The notes under the pieces: generated by a model
What the model saw: the letters and a program-made list of their open reading frames with translations, nothing else
Databases searched by the model: none
What the model was told of the DNA's origin: nothing
DNA from: Lysobacterales bacterium
GTDB taxonomy: Bacteria; Pseudomonadota; Gammaproteobacteria; Xanthomonadales; Xanthomonadaceae
NCBI GenBank assembly: GCA_016718605.1
Contig: JADKCY010000002.1
Span: 620,001 to 684,000, forward strand
Direction of reading: 5' to 3'
DNA length: 64,000 nucleotides
Position numbers and translations under genes: made by a program
Shown: positions 36,321-45,843 of the stretch, one piece after another
How positions within the stretch are numbered: the first letter of the stretch is position 1
Layout of the letters: each line of letters opens with the position of its first letter

Positions 36321-37964
36321 CTATTCCGCCGCTTCGCAGACCCGGTTGCGACCCTGCGCCTTGGCCGCATACATGGCCTGATCGGCGCGCCGCATGAGCT
36401 GGCTGAGGGATTCCAGGGGCAGCCGTTGCGCGACACCGAAACTGGCGGTGAGTGGATGGCGGATTCCTGACAGCGCCGTATCGTCCACAAAACGCTGCTC
36501 GATGCGTTGTCGCAAGCGTTCCGCGATGAACAGCGCGACGCGGATCGAGCAGCCCGGCAAGGCCGCAACCATCTCTTCGCCCCCCATCCGCGCCAACACG
36601 TCCAGATCGCGGAGTTCTTCGCGCATCAGGCTGGCAATGATCTGCAGGATCTGATCACCGGCGGCATGACCGCGCTCATCGTTCAAGCTCTTGAAATAGT
36701 CAATGTCCAGAAAAATCATTGCCAACGTCGCCGCCTGACCATCGCGCTCCAAGACCGCCATCCGATTGTCCCAGCCGCGCCGATTCAGCAAGCCTGTCAG
36801 CGGATCAATCTCGGCCAAACGCAAGGCCTGCGCGTGGGCCTTGCGGGTGTCCGCTGCGCGTTGTGCCAAGCCGATCGACAGCACCAAGGCCTCGAAGGCA
36901 CCCGCGGCAAGCTGGACTTCGTCCCACCAATACCAATGCAACGGCGCACCTTCACCCTGCAGACTGCTGAGCACGGTGGCAGTCAGCAGCGGCGTCCAGC
37001 CCAACACGAAAACCCAGGCGTACTTCGACCCGCGCAAACCCGCCCACAGCGCCACCAACAGCAGCAGTGGGCCGCCGATCACCAGCAAGGGATTGACCAA
37101 CGCTCGGCCCACGCCCCGCGCGTCCGCCCACGGCAACAACCCGAGCAGTGCGGCAACAACCATCGCTGCAGCAAACACCATCAGCACTCGCCGAAAACGC
37201 GGCGCGTATTGCACCAAGCTGGCAAACCGGTCGAGAAACAAGACCGCACTGACCACTGCCAGCACCAATGCGATGCGCCCACTGGGCGGTGCACCCTGAC
37301 TGGCGAAGCTCAAGCCCAGTGGCGCGGCCAGAAAGCCGGTCTGCATGGCCAGAATCCAGCCATAGGCGACCAAGTACACCGCGTACCAGACGAAGGTCAT
37401 GTCGCGCAGAAACAGCGCGAAGACCAGCGCGATCAGCGCCATTGCCGCCATCACGGCCAGACACGCGCTGACGTAGGCCATCCACAAGCCGTTGTCGCGC
37501 AAATAGCTGGTGAGGTCGACAAGACGAACCCGGATGGACGCGGGCGTCACATCGGTGGCATCCACGGTCAACCGGATCGGCTCACCCGCTGCGGGCACCG
37601 AGTCAAGCAACCACGCCACATCGCCGTAACCAATCTCGGCCAAAGGATGGCGATTCAGCATGCGCGTTCGTGACAGCTTGCCCGATGGCATTTGCAAGGT
37701 CAGCCACTGCATCCCGCTGTCATTGACCAACAACACCAGCGGTCCGGTCGGCCACTGCCCCTGCGCTGTCCGCAGCACGTACTCGGCGACCGGATCCTGT
37801 CGACTGACCACCTTGTGGTTGAGATCAGTGGCGAGGGACTGCGACGGCTGGCCCGCCGTCGCCACCTCGGCGACCAGCGGGTATTCCGTTGCCCACGCGC
37901 TCGGCATGACGGTCAATAGACCGATCAGGCAAAGCCAGCGCAGCAGTGAATAAGGTAGGGACAT
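36321..37964 (-). CDS. Membrane diguanylate cyclase (7TMR-DISM/GGDEF)
   Basis: About 547 residues. Signal peptide, a periplasmic DISM-type beta domain (~30-180), seven hydrophobic segments (~185-370), then a GGDEF domain. The catalytic motif is GGEEM, with an I-site RDLD exactly five residues upstream, so synthesis of c-di-GMP under product inhibition is likely. Seven-transmembrane DISM modules sense periplasmic ligands, often carbohydrate-related. It converges with the amylase gene with only six bases between. The start at 37964 is chosen for its signal peptide; the longer frame to 38162 is unconvincing. Confidence 0.88.
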   Translation of the reverse strand: MSLPYSLLRWLCLIGLLTVMPSAWATEYPLVAEVATAGQPSQSLATDLNHKVVSRQDPVAEYVLRTAQGQWPTGPLVLLVNDSGMQWLTLQMPSGKLSRTRMLNRHPLAEIGYGDVAWLLDSVPAAGEPIRLTVDATDVTPASIRVRLVDLTSYLRDNGLWMAYVSACLAVMAAMALIALVFALFLRDMTFVWYAVYLVAYGWILAMQTGFLAAPLGLSFASQGAPPSGRIALVLAVVSAVLFLDRFASLVQYAPRFRRVLMVFAAAMVVAALLGLLPWADARGVGRALVNPLLVIGGPLLLLVALWAGLRGSKYAWVFVLGWTPLLTATVLSSLQGEGAPLHWYWWDEVQLAAGAFEALVLSIGLAQRAADTRKAHAQALRLAEIDPLTGLLNRRGWDNRMAVLERDGQAATLAMIFLDIDYFKSLNDERGHAAGDQILQIIASLMREELRDLDVLARMGGEEMVAALPGCSIRVALFIAERLRQRIEQRFVDDTALSGIRHPLTASFGVAQRLPLESLSQLMRRADQAMYAAKAQGRNRVCEAAE

Positions 37965-38063
37965 GCTTCTCAAGGTGACCGCATCGCGGAATGAAGTAAA
38001 TACCACCACGAAAAACACCGCTGGGCGTGCATGATGCCTGTCCCCGTCCACTGGAGCCGCCCG

Positions 38064-39293
38064 ATGCGCGATCAGCGCGAATTCGATGTCATCGCCTATG
38101 GCGCCAGCAGTTTTGTCGGTCAGATTCTGGCCCGCTATCTTGCCGCGCACCCGGCCCACCAATCCCTACGCTGGGCCATTGCGGGGCGCTCCGAAGCCAA
38201 GCTGCGCACGCTGCGCAACAGCCTCGGCGACTCCGCCCGCGACATTCCGATCCTGCTCGCCGATGCCAGCGACGCCGCGGGCCTGCACGCATTGGCGGCA
38301 CGAACACGTGTACTGATCTCCACCGTTGGCCCCTATGCCATTCACGGCGAACCGGTGCTGGCCGCCTGCGTGGAAAGCGGCACCGATTACTGCGATCTGA
38401 CCGGCGAAACCCAGTGGATTGCGCGCATGTTGCAGCGCTACGAAGTGCGCGCGCAGCAGACCGGCGCACGCATCGTGCACTGCTGCGGTTTTGATTCGAT
38501 CCCGTCCGACATGGGCGTGTGGTTTCTGCAGAATGAAGCCCGTGCGCGCTTCGGTCACCCGCTGCCACGCGTGAAGATGCGTGTGCGCGCCGCCAAGGGC
38601 GGTTTTTCCGGCGGCACCGTCGCCAGCTTGCTGAACGTCATTGAGGAAGCCCAGCGCGATCCGGCATTGCGCAAACAACTGGGCGACCCGTACCTGATCT
38701 CGCCCGCGCTGACAGATCGTCCGCCTCGCCAACCGGATGTGCGCGGCGCGGTCTTCGACAAGGATTTCAACGCATGGACCGCACCCTTCGTGATGGCGGC
38801 AATCAACACCCGCGTGGTGCAGCGCAGTCACGCCTTGGGTCATGGCGCATACGGGCCGAACTTCCGTTACGACGAGGGCGTGCTGACCGGGCGTGGCCTC
38901 AAAGGTCGACTTGCCGCCACCGGCACCACACTCGGTTTGGGCGGCTTCATGCTGGCCAGTGCGTTTGCGCCCACCCGCAAGCTGCTACAGCGCTTCGCCT
39001 TGCCCGCACCGGGCGAAGGCCCCAGCCCGCAGCAACAAGCGCAGGGATTTTTCGATCTGCGCTTCATCGGCAAAGACGACGCAGGGCATGTGCTGCGTGT
39101 GAAAGTGAGCGGCGACCGCGATCCAGGCTACGGCTTTACCGGACGCATGCTCGGTGAGGCCGCCGCGTGTCTGGCGCTGGATGTACCGGAGACCGCAGCG
39201 GGCGGATTCTGGACGCCTTCCACCTTGCTCGGCGACGCCTTGCTCAAGCGCCTGCGCGACCACGCGCAGATGGGTTTCGAGGTGCTGTCCTGA
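38064..39293 (+). CDS. Saccharopine dehydrogenase-like / trans-acting enoyl reductase family
   Basis: 409 residues. The N-terminal Rossmann motif is FDVIAYGASSFVGQILARYL, with NAGRSEAKL-like AGRSEAKL following, then STVGPYAIHGEPVLAACVESGTDYCDLTGE, the typical block of the saccharopine-dehydrogenase-like oxidoreductase family. Mycobacterial relatives act as trans enoyl reductases for lipid synthesis. GGAG lies seven bases before the ATG at 38064. The position near oleC hints at lipid metabolism but the genes converge, so they are not one operon. Confidence 0.85.
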   Translation: MRDQREFDVIAYGASSFVGQILARYLAAHPAHQSLRWAIAGRSEAKLRTLRNSLGDSARDIPILLADASDAAGLHALAARTRVLISTVGPYAIHGEPVLAACVESGTDYCDLTGETQWIARMLQRYEVRAQQTGARIVHCCGFDSIPSDMGVWFLQNEARARFGHPLPRVKMRVRAAKGGFSGGTVASLLNVIEEAQRDPALRKQLGDPYLISPALTDRPPRQPDVRGAVFDKDFNAWTAPFVMAAINTRVVQRSHALGHGAYGPNFRYDEGVLTGRGLKGRLAATGTTLGLGGFMLASAFAPTRKLLQRFALPAPGEGPSPQQQAQGFFDLRFIGKDDAGHVLRVKVSGDRDPGYGFTGRMLGEAAACLALDVPETAAGGFWTPSTLLGDALLKRLRDHAQMGFEVLS

Positions 39294-39342
39294 TGGCGCC
39301 CGCCGCCCCGCCGGCCCGCGACCGGGGAGGCAATGTGCGTTC

Positions 39343-39501
39343 TTGCTCGTCATTCCGGACTTGATCCGGAATCCAGCCTCTCGTCGCAGCAAGGGACGAA
39401 AATGTCCGCAAGTGCGGGATGCTCGCCTTCGCGAGCATGACGCGTTGGAGGGTGAGACGGGAATTACGCTTGCTCGTCATTCCGGACTTGATCCGGAATC
39501 C
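39343..39501. repeat. Pair of direct repeats containing palindromes
   Basis: A 32-base sequence occurs identically at 39343-39374 and 39470-39501. Each copy contains the perfect palindrome ATTCCGGA-CTTGA-TCCGGAAT. Between the copies, near 39418-39440, is another hairpin (GCTCGC-CTTC-GCGAGC). The cluster sits between the convergent enoyl-reductase-like gene and oleC and looks like REP/dispersed intergenic repeats. Confidence 0.8.
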
Positions 39502-39548
39502 CGCTTTGCTCTGATCTGCCCGGTGTTTCGAGTCTTCAGCCCGGCATA

Positions 39549-41254
39549 TCAACGTGGATCAACAACCCGCGTCGCCGCCCACGCCGCCAGAATCTCGCGG
39601 CCGATCTTGGCGTTGTGGCGGATGTCGACCGGGAAGCCGGGATGGAACAGGAGGTGTTGCAGGCAGCGGGTGTGGGCGAACTGTTGTGCGAGTGAACGCA
39701 GTTCGGTGCGTAGTTGATCGTCGCTGATCGGGCTTTGCGGTTGGCGCTCGATGCACAGCACCGGAATCTGTTCGCCCGGTTTGCCGACGCCCACCAGGGC
39801 GCTGCGGCGCACGGCGGCGTGGGTGTTGAAGATCGGCTCGACCTGCTCGGTGTAGCGCGGGCCGTCGGCGGTTTCGACACGATGCGATTTGCGTCCACAA
39901 AACCACAGGCGACCTTCGCCATCGACATAGCCCACATCGCCCATGCGATGCACGATGCGCGTGCGCCATCGGGCAGGGTTTCGCGGATTTTGGCCAGCGC
40001 GGTGGCCTGCGGGCGCTCGAAGTAGCTGTCGGTCGCGGTCGGCCCGGCGACACTGATTTCGCCCACCTCGCCGACTGCGCATTCGCGCACTTCCGACCAA
40101 TCGGCGATGGCGCGATCAACGATGGCGATGATGCGCACCTCGTTCGGTGCGACCGCGCGACCGACACAGGTGCCTGCGCCCGCTTCAGTGGCGGCGCGCG
40201 TAGCGCGCAGTTCGCGGCCTTCGATCACCGCGACGGGCAAGCACTCGGTGGCACCGTAGGGCGTCCAGATTTCGCCATCCTCGGGCAGCATGGCCTGCAT
40301 GCGTTCGACGACCGCAGGCGGCACCGGCGCGCCCGCCGAGGTCACCCGGCGCAGGCTGGGCAGCCGGATCGCGTGTTGTTCGCCGTAGCGGCTCAGCACA
40401 TCGAGCAGCGCGGGCGAACCGAACATCTGGTTGACGCCGAAGCGCTGGATCGCATCGATCAACTTGGCCGGATTGGCACGCGCGGGCCGGGTCGGGTCCA
40501 TGTCGGGGATCACGCTGGTCAATCCCAGGGCAGGATCGAACAGGGCGAAGGGCGGAAAGGTCGGCAGGTCCACACCGCCGGGCTGAATGCCGAAGGCGCG
40601 ACCCAGCAGTTCGATCTGCGCGACGAAATGGCGATGCCGATAGACCACGCCCTTGGGGACGCCGGTCGAGCCGGAAGTGAACAGAATCGCCGCCACTTCG
40701 TCACCCTCGGTGGCAGCCAATTGTGGCCCGCACCCGGCACCGAGCGCTTCGACCTGCGCCAGCGTGTGGCCACCCCACAGCCAGCGTTGGCCGACGGTCA
40801 CCAACTGCCGCACATGCCCGCGTCCCCAGCCCAGCAACAGGCGTGCGAATTGCGCCAGTGGAATGCCGATGAAGGCCTGCGGTGCGGCTTCGTGCAGGCA
40901 TTGCTTGAGCGCCCGTTTGTCGATGCCGGGATCGATCAGCACCGGCACCGCGCCGAGCTTGAACAAGGCGAACATCAACAGGAAGAACGCGGGCGAAGGC
41001 CGCACCATCACCGCACAGCGCACACCCCGCCCGATGCCGATGCACGCCAGTCCGGCGGCGATGGCATCGCTGCGCTGATCGAGTTCGGCATAGCTCAGCG
41101 ACTGGGTGTATTGCACGCGGCCCTGCGCATCTACCCCAGCGGGACAACGGATGGCGATCTGCTCGGGGCGCTCGGCGGCCAGACGCGGCAGCGCGGCGGC
41201 GATGTTGCACACGGACGCAGCGTCTGCCGACGCGGGGGAAGAGGGATTCGACAT
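39549..41254 (-). pseudogene. oleC: Beta-lactone synthetase OleC, single-base frameshift
   Basis: AMP-dependent ligase-fold enzyme that closes beta-hydroxy acids to beta-lactones in long-chain olefin synthesis. Restored length is about 568 residues. The adenylation motif is ILFTSGSTGVPKGVVYRHRH, followed by PTFPPFALFDPALGLTS, which is strongly OleC-like, and YGATECLPVAV. Near 39963 one base is missing: the frame moves from KIRETLPDGA to RIVHRMGDVGYVDGEGRLW, which carries the conserved GDVGYxD and the C-terminal lid, then FPVDIRHNAKIGRE. OleA, OleB and OleD are not in the window. The frameshift may be an error. ATG 41254 chosen; the frame upstream has no family match. Confidence 0.8.
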
Positions 41255-41304
41255 GGCGGCATTGTAACGAGCCCGCATGATGCCCATCGCGGCCTGCAAA
41301 AGCA

Positions 41305-41332
41305 TTGATCGATCACCCTCGGCTGCTATCCT
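41305..41332 (+). promoter_or_regulatory. Promoter of the NHLP-type peptide gene
   Basis: TTGATC (-35), 16 bases, TATCCT (-10); transcription would begin about 25 bases before the peptide gene's Shine-Dalgarno (AGGGGAG). It is in the short gap between the divergent oleC and the peptide gene. Confidence 0.5.
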
Positions 41333-41364
41333 GCGCCCTGTTTCCACGCCAACAGGGGAGTTCC

Positions 41365-41631
41365 ATGGCACTCACACAAGCGCAACAACTGGATCTGGTT
41401 CAACGTCTCGCCACCGACGACGCCTTTCGCCATCTGTTTCAGCAGGACAATGCCCAAGCCTTGATTGCGATTGGCATTGATCCGTCGGCTGTGAGCAACC
41501 ATCTCGACGCTACACAGAGTGAGTGTGAACTGGCCGACAAAGCGACCTTCGCGGCCGTACTGCAGGACATGCAGAACGGCGACTTTTCGGCGGCGATGGC
41601 GATGCAAACACCTCAGGTCAAGATTGGGTAA
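41365..41631 (+). CDS. Putative RiPP precursor, NHLP-related
   Basis: 88 residues. The leader-like body LTQAQQLDLVQRLATDDAFRHLFQQDN...ALIAIGI follows the nitrile-hydratase-leader-like pattern (short helix, DDAFRxLFQxD, ALxxIG) of the NHLP-related putative modified peptides annotated in Stenotrophomonas, Xanthomonas and Lysobacter. After a single Cys (SECELADK) comes KATFAAVLQDMQNGDFSAAM and a short C-terminus (MQTPQVKIG) that would be the core or follower. AGGGGAG is four bases ahead of the ATG. The gene converges with the class III cyclase/TPR gene. In these organisms the two families are usually neighbours. No product is known; family assignment is from memory of the leader pattern. Confidence 0.75.
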   Translation: MALTQAQQLDLVQRLATDDAFRHLFQQDNAQALIAIGIDPSAVSNHLDATQSECELADKATFAAVLQDMQNGDFSAAMAMQTPQVKIG

Positions 41632-41721
41632 CGGAACCGTGGTGTCTTGCCGGGCAGGTTGCGAAAGTCAACAAAAAGACACGCGCTGCTTTGGAAGGCA
41701 AAGGCAATGCGCGCAGCCGAC

Positions 41722-44370
41722 TTAGGGTGTTGGCGTGGCAACGCTCAGCAAAGCAAGGCGCTCTTGCGTGGGTTGTGGCCATTGCTGCGCATTGTCAGGC
41801 CAATCGCTGCGGAACTGCGACAGCCGCGCAGCCCGTTGTTCGGCGGTCGCCAACTCGGCAGCGTCCAATCCGGCCAGTTGGCTGCGCACCACGTTGTAGC
41901 CCATCAGGACGTAATCGCCTTGCGCTTCGGCGTAAGCGCGCCCGCGATGGGCGCTTAGCCAGTCGGCTTCGCGCAAGGCCGCAGTGCGATCACCAAGGTG
42001 ACGGTAGCTGTCCAACAGGCTGGCATGTACGGCATAGAGTTCGCGCCCATCCAACAGGGGCAGCAGCAGATCGCGGGCCTGCACCGGGTCGTGTTGGTGC
42101 AACGCGCGTGCGGCCTGGGTCAGCAGCACGCGCTGCTGCAATTCATGCGGTAGCGCCGCAGGCATCAGGGGGGCAGCCAAGGATTCGGCGGCCGCCGCCA
42201 GTTCGGCCTCGCCGTGCTGCCAGGCCAGCCAAGCCAGCAGATGCAGACGGCGAATGCGGTCGAGGTGGTGTTCCGGGTCCTCACTCTTGGCCGGCACCGC
42301 CTGTTCTTCGCGCCAGAACTGCTGCAGTTCCTGCCTAAGCGTATCGGCATCCCACAGCAGACTGCCGGTGGCCAGGCGTGCGGACGCCCAAGCGCGAGCG
42401 AGTCGAAGACTGCCGCTCCGGCTGGCCTCGCGCACGCCGTCCAGCAAGGCCAGACCGCGCTGCCAGTCGCCCGCATCGATATGCATCAGGGCCTCGGCAT
42501 GCTGGTGTTCCCACGAGATCTCGGCATCGTTGGTCGGTGGCGCTTCGGCAAATACCTGCCAGGCCTTGGGCCATTGCCGCTGCGCGGCATAGGCGCGGGC
42601 GTAGAACTCGCGTTGAAAGCCCGAGCCCAAGGCGACGGCGGTCTGGAACTGGCTGATCGCGTCGGCATAGCGTTGTTCGGCCAGATACATCACGCCCAGC
42701 AGGTAGACCGCCGTACCACGGTATGGATTCTTGTCGGAAGCGCCGATTTCCAACGCCTTGCGCGCTTCCGTCCAATCCGCTCCCTGAAACCAGGCGAAAT
42801 AGCCGTAGCTGTTCACGCCACGGTAGAAGTCCGGATACATCTCAGCCAGCAAACGCCAGCGCTTCAGTCCATCTGGAGTGCCACCCTGCAGATTGGCGCG
42901 CACCGCATCCAGATAGAGTTTCTCGCGCGGCGTCAGCCGATCCTGATCAGCATCCAGTCGCGCTAGCTCAGCAGCCATTTCCGCACGCATTGACGCGTCG
43001 CGAAACGACATGGCCAGCTCCAATCTCGCGCGAGCGAAGTGGGGGTCAAGGCCAAGTGCATGCAGTAGGAGTTGATGCTCCCTTTCGAAGTCCCCGCTTC
43101 TTATGGCCTCTCGCGACAACGTGAACGCCCGCAAAGCATCCAGATTGTCGGTAGCGACTTGCGCCAACGGCAGATCACTGTTCTGGATGCTGGCGGTGGC
43201 TTCGCCCAGGCGGTCGCGCAAACGTTCATTGAGTTGATCGACGGCGGGCAGCACATCGCTGGCTTGGCCGCCGTCGACCGATTCGGCATACACCGTCGCC
43301 TGGGTGCCGGGATCGATCACTTCGGCCGTGAGGCGCAGTTTGCCGCCGACTTCGGCAATGGTGGGCAACAGCAGGGCGCGCGCACCGAGGCGCTGCGCCA
43401 GTTCGGCACCGACCTCGCGATCCACATGGGTGCGATCGGGGTCGCGCTGCATCAACGTCAGTGCTTGCGCCAAGCGCAGGTCGGACAGCACGTTGACGTG
43501 GTTGGACTGTTCCATGCTGAGCCGAAAGGCTTCCTGCAGTCCATCGTCGAAACGCACATCGCCCGTGAGATTGCGCACATCACCCAGCACGATCCAATCG
43601 CGCTCGGCAAAGGCGATGGCCGCTTTGGGCTGCAGCCATTGCCACGTCGGAAAACCAATCAGCACGGCCAGCACCAAGCCTTCCAGCGCCAGCATGCTAG
43701 GCCGCCGCCAGAGCGGGGTTTCGCGATGCGCCTTGCCCGACCAGGCTGGGGACTTGAGCGGCGCGAGGCCGGGTTCACCGACCTCGAACACCGCAATCGG
43801 CTCGTCCACGCCTTTCAGCTTGAAGCGACCATGCTGCATCCATTCCAGCCGCGCCAGCGAGGCACCGAGCTCGCCTTCGGCACGATGCGCCAGCGTATAG
43901 GCCACGCTCGACAGCAGAATCTGTTCGGGCTGCGCCAGGCTCATCAAGCGGGCGGCGACAGGCTTGGCCAGACCTTCCACTTCCATCGGTTTGGCGCCAT
44001 GCGCGATGTCATCGGCATCGTTGATCCAAGTGCGTACTTCACCGACATGGATACCGATGCGCGCCTGCACCTTGAGCGGCAGTTTGGCGCTGAACTCGCG
44101 CAGCGCGCGCTGGTATTCCAACGCAAAGCCGATGGCGTGGATCGGGCGATCAAACAGGCTGAGCATGCCGTCGGTCTTGTCGATCTCCTGTCCGCCGTGC
44201 ACGCGCAGCAGATTGCGCACTAGACGATCATGCTGACGGATCAGATCGGCCGCGAGCTGATCGCCAAGGCGACTGACCCATTGGGTCGAATCCACCAGAT
44301 CGCTGACCAGCAGGGTGCGCAGCACGGTGGCGCTGCTGGACGGTTCGCTTGAGCTGACGGCTAGGTTCAT
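41722..44370 (-). CDS. Class III cyclase/TPR protein of a putative peptide-modification system
   Basis: About 882 residues. Domains in order: adenylate/guanylate-cyclase-like domain (~10-200: LLVSDLVDSTQ, DKTDGMLSLF, ARIGIHVGEV, GLAKPVAARLMSLA), one membrane helix (~245-265, LVLAVLIGFPTWQWL), a periplasmic CsgG/TolB-like domain (~270-450), and TPR-like helical repeats to the end (~460-880). This layout matches the 'putative peptide modification system cyclase' family found beside NHLP-type peptides. Metal Asp residues are present, but the usual ribose-binding Asn of VNxAAR reads KP. ATG 44370 is chosen; the upstream frame has no signal. Whether it makes a cyclic nucleotide is unknown. Confidence 0.8.
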   Translation of the reverse strand: MNLAVSSSEPSSSATVLRTLLVSDLVDSTQWVSRLGDQLAADLIRQHDRLVRNLLRVHGGQEIDKTDGMLSLFDRPIHAIGFALEYQRALREFSAKLPLKVQARIGIHVGEVRTWINDADDIAHGAKPMEVEGLAKPVAARLMSLAQPEQILLSSVAYTLAHRAEGELGASLARLEWMQHGRFKLKGVDEPIAVFEVGEPGLAPLKSPAWSGKAHRETPLWRRPSMLALEGLVLAVLIGFPTWQWLQPKAAIAFAERDWIVLGDVRNLTGDVRFDDGLQEAFRLSMEQSNHVNVLSDLRLAQALTLMQRDPDRTHVDREVGAELAQRLGARALLLPTIAEVGGKLRLTAEVIDPGTQATVYAESVDGGQASDVLPAVDQLNERLRDRLGEATASIQNSDLPLAQVATDNLDALRAFTLSREAIRSGDFEREHQLLLHALGLDPHFARARLELAMSFRDASMRAEMAAELARLDADQDRLTPREKLYLDAVRANLQGGTPDGLKRWRLLAEMYPDFYRGVNSYGYFAWFQGADWTEARKALEIGASDKNPYRGTAVYLLGVMYLAEQRYADAISQFQTAVALGSGFQREFYARAYAAQRQWPKAWQVFAEAPPTNDAEISWEHQHAEALMHIDAGDWQRGLALLDGVREASRSGSLRLARAWASARLATGSLLWDADTLRQELQQFWREEQAVPAKSEDPEHHLDRIRRLHLLAWLAWQHGEAELAAAAESLAAPLMPAALPHELQQRVLLTQAARALHQHDPVQARDLLLPLLDGRELYAVHASLLDSYRHLGDRTAALREADWLSAHRGRAYAEAQGDYVLMGYNVVRSQLAGLDAAELATAEQRAARLSQFRSDWPDNAQQWPQPTQERLALLSVATPTP

Positions 44371-44620
44371 GAGTGGGCCTGTGCATTCAGCGGAAAGACG
44401 CGGAGCGAGGAATGTCGACGGCAGCGGGCCCCACACCGTGCCTGCATTCTCAATCGCAAGAAACTGCCGTTGCCTTGCAGCGTGCATACGCTGGATCGAC
44501 ATGCGAGGCTGCATTATTCGCCCCTTGTCGGGCGCTGGCAATGCGGGGTTGGCGAAAACGCCATTCAAAACCTGCAGCAAGCGATTGCGCTCGCCTGTGG
44601 ATGAATGCAAAGGAGTGGCC

Positions 44621-45596
44621 ATGCAATACCGTCGAATGGGTCGCAGTGGATTGAAGCTGTCCGCCGTATCACTGGGTGCCTGGGCCACCTTTGGTGAACG
44701 GGTGGGGCGCAGTGAGGCGCGCGAATTGATCGCGCAGGCGTATGCGGCGGGCGTCAATTTTTTCGACAACGCCGAAAGCTATGCGCATGGCGAAGCCGAG
44801 CGTTTGATGGGCGACGTGATCGCCGATCTGCGCCTGCCGCGCGACGCGTATTGCGTGTCGAGCAAAGTGATGTGGGGCAGCGTGGATGCGCCCCGCCCCA
44901 CCCAGATGGGCTTGTCGCGCAAACATGTCAGTGAAGCCTGCCATCAGGCGCTCAAGCGCCTGCGGGTGGAGTATCTCGATTTGTATTTGTGCCATCGCCC
45001 CGACCCGGACACGCCGGTGGAGGAAACCGTATGGGCGATGGATGCGCTGATTCGCCAGGGCAAGGTGTTGTATTGGGGAACCTCCGAATGGCCGGCCGAG
45101 CAGATTGCCTACGCCTGCCGTGTGGCGCAGACCCATCATTTGCATGGCCCCAGTGTGGAACAACCGCAATACAACCTGTTGTGCCGCGAACGCGTCGAAC
45201 TCGAATACGCGCCGTTGATCGCCGAATGGGGATTGGGATTGACGGTATTTTCGCCCTTGGCCTCCGGCCAATTGAGTGGCAAATATCGACAGGGCATTGG
45301 CGCCGATACCCGATTGGGAACGCCCGGCTATGAGTGGCTGCAACGCCAATTGAGCGCCGAAGAAGGTCGTCGTGCCACCGCCATCGAGCGCTACGTGCAG
45401 GCGGCGCAGAGACTGGAACTCAGTCCGGCCGTCGCAGCGATTGCCTGGTGCCTACGCAATCCCCAGGTGTCCACGGTCCTGCTGGGCGCCACGCGCCCCT
45501 GAACAACTCGCCGAAAACCTGCGCGCCGTGGATCTGTTCGCCAGCCTGAGCGAACACATGATGCAGACCCTCGAAGCAGCCGTCGCAGCGTCCTGA
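44621..45596 (+). pseudogene. Aldo/keto reductase (Kv-beta-like), frameshift near the 3' end
   Basis: About 324 residues when restored. NADPH-dependent TIM-barrel oxidoreductase of the AKR6/potassium-channel-beta type. Catalytic residues are visible: Asp/Tyr in NFFDNAESYAHGEAE, Lys in VSSKVMWG, His in LYLCHRPDP. A run CCCC at 45496-45499 creates a TGA at once after LLGATRP; removing one C continues with EQLAENLRAVDLFASL, the expected helix. AGGAG lies five bases ahead of ATG 44621. Error or real loss cannot be told; a missing last ~30 residues would damage the C-terminal lid. Confidence 0.85.
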
Positions 45597-45843
45597 GGCG
45601 CCCGCCACGGCTCGCGCCAAGCGGCGGTTTGCGTGCCGCGAGGCGCGGCTCACTTGACGCAGTCCAGGCCAGATGGCGCGGTTTCACCTGACCGATGACG
45701 CGCCACAAGCACGACATGCCAAACACCCGGCGCTGCTGCGCACGATTTACGTCGATCACTTTGACAAGGCTCGGCGCGCGGCATAACGTACGTCGGCGTA
45801 TGTAAAACATCATTCTGCATTGCGGAATTTTCAGGGGGTTCCC

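Noticed and set aside
39343..39501. Insertion sequence between convergent genes
   Set aside because: The duplicated 32-base units contain short palindromes but no transposase or terminal repeats; REP-type repeat is more likely.
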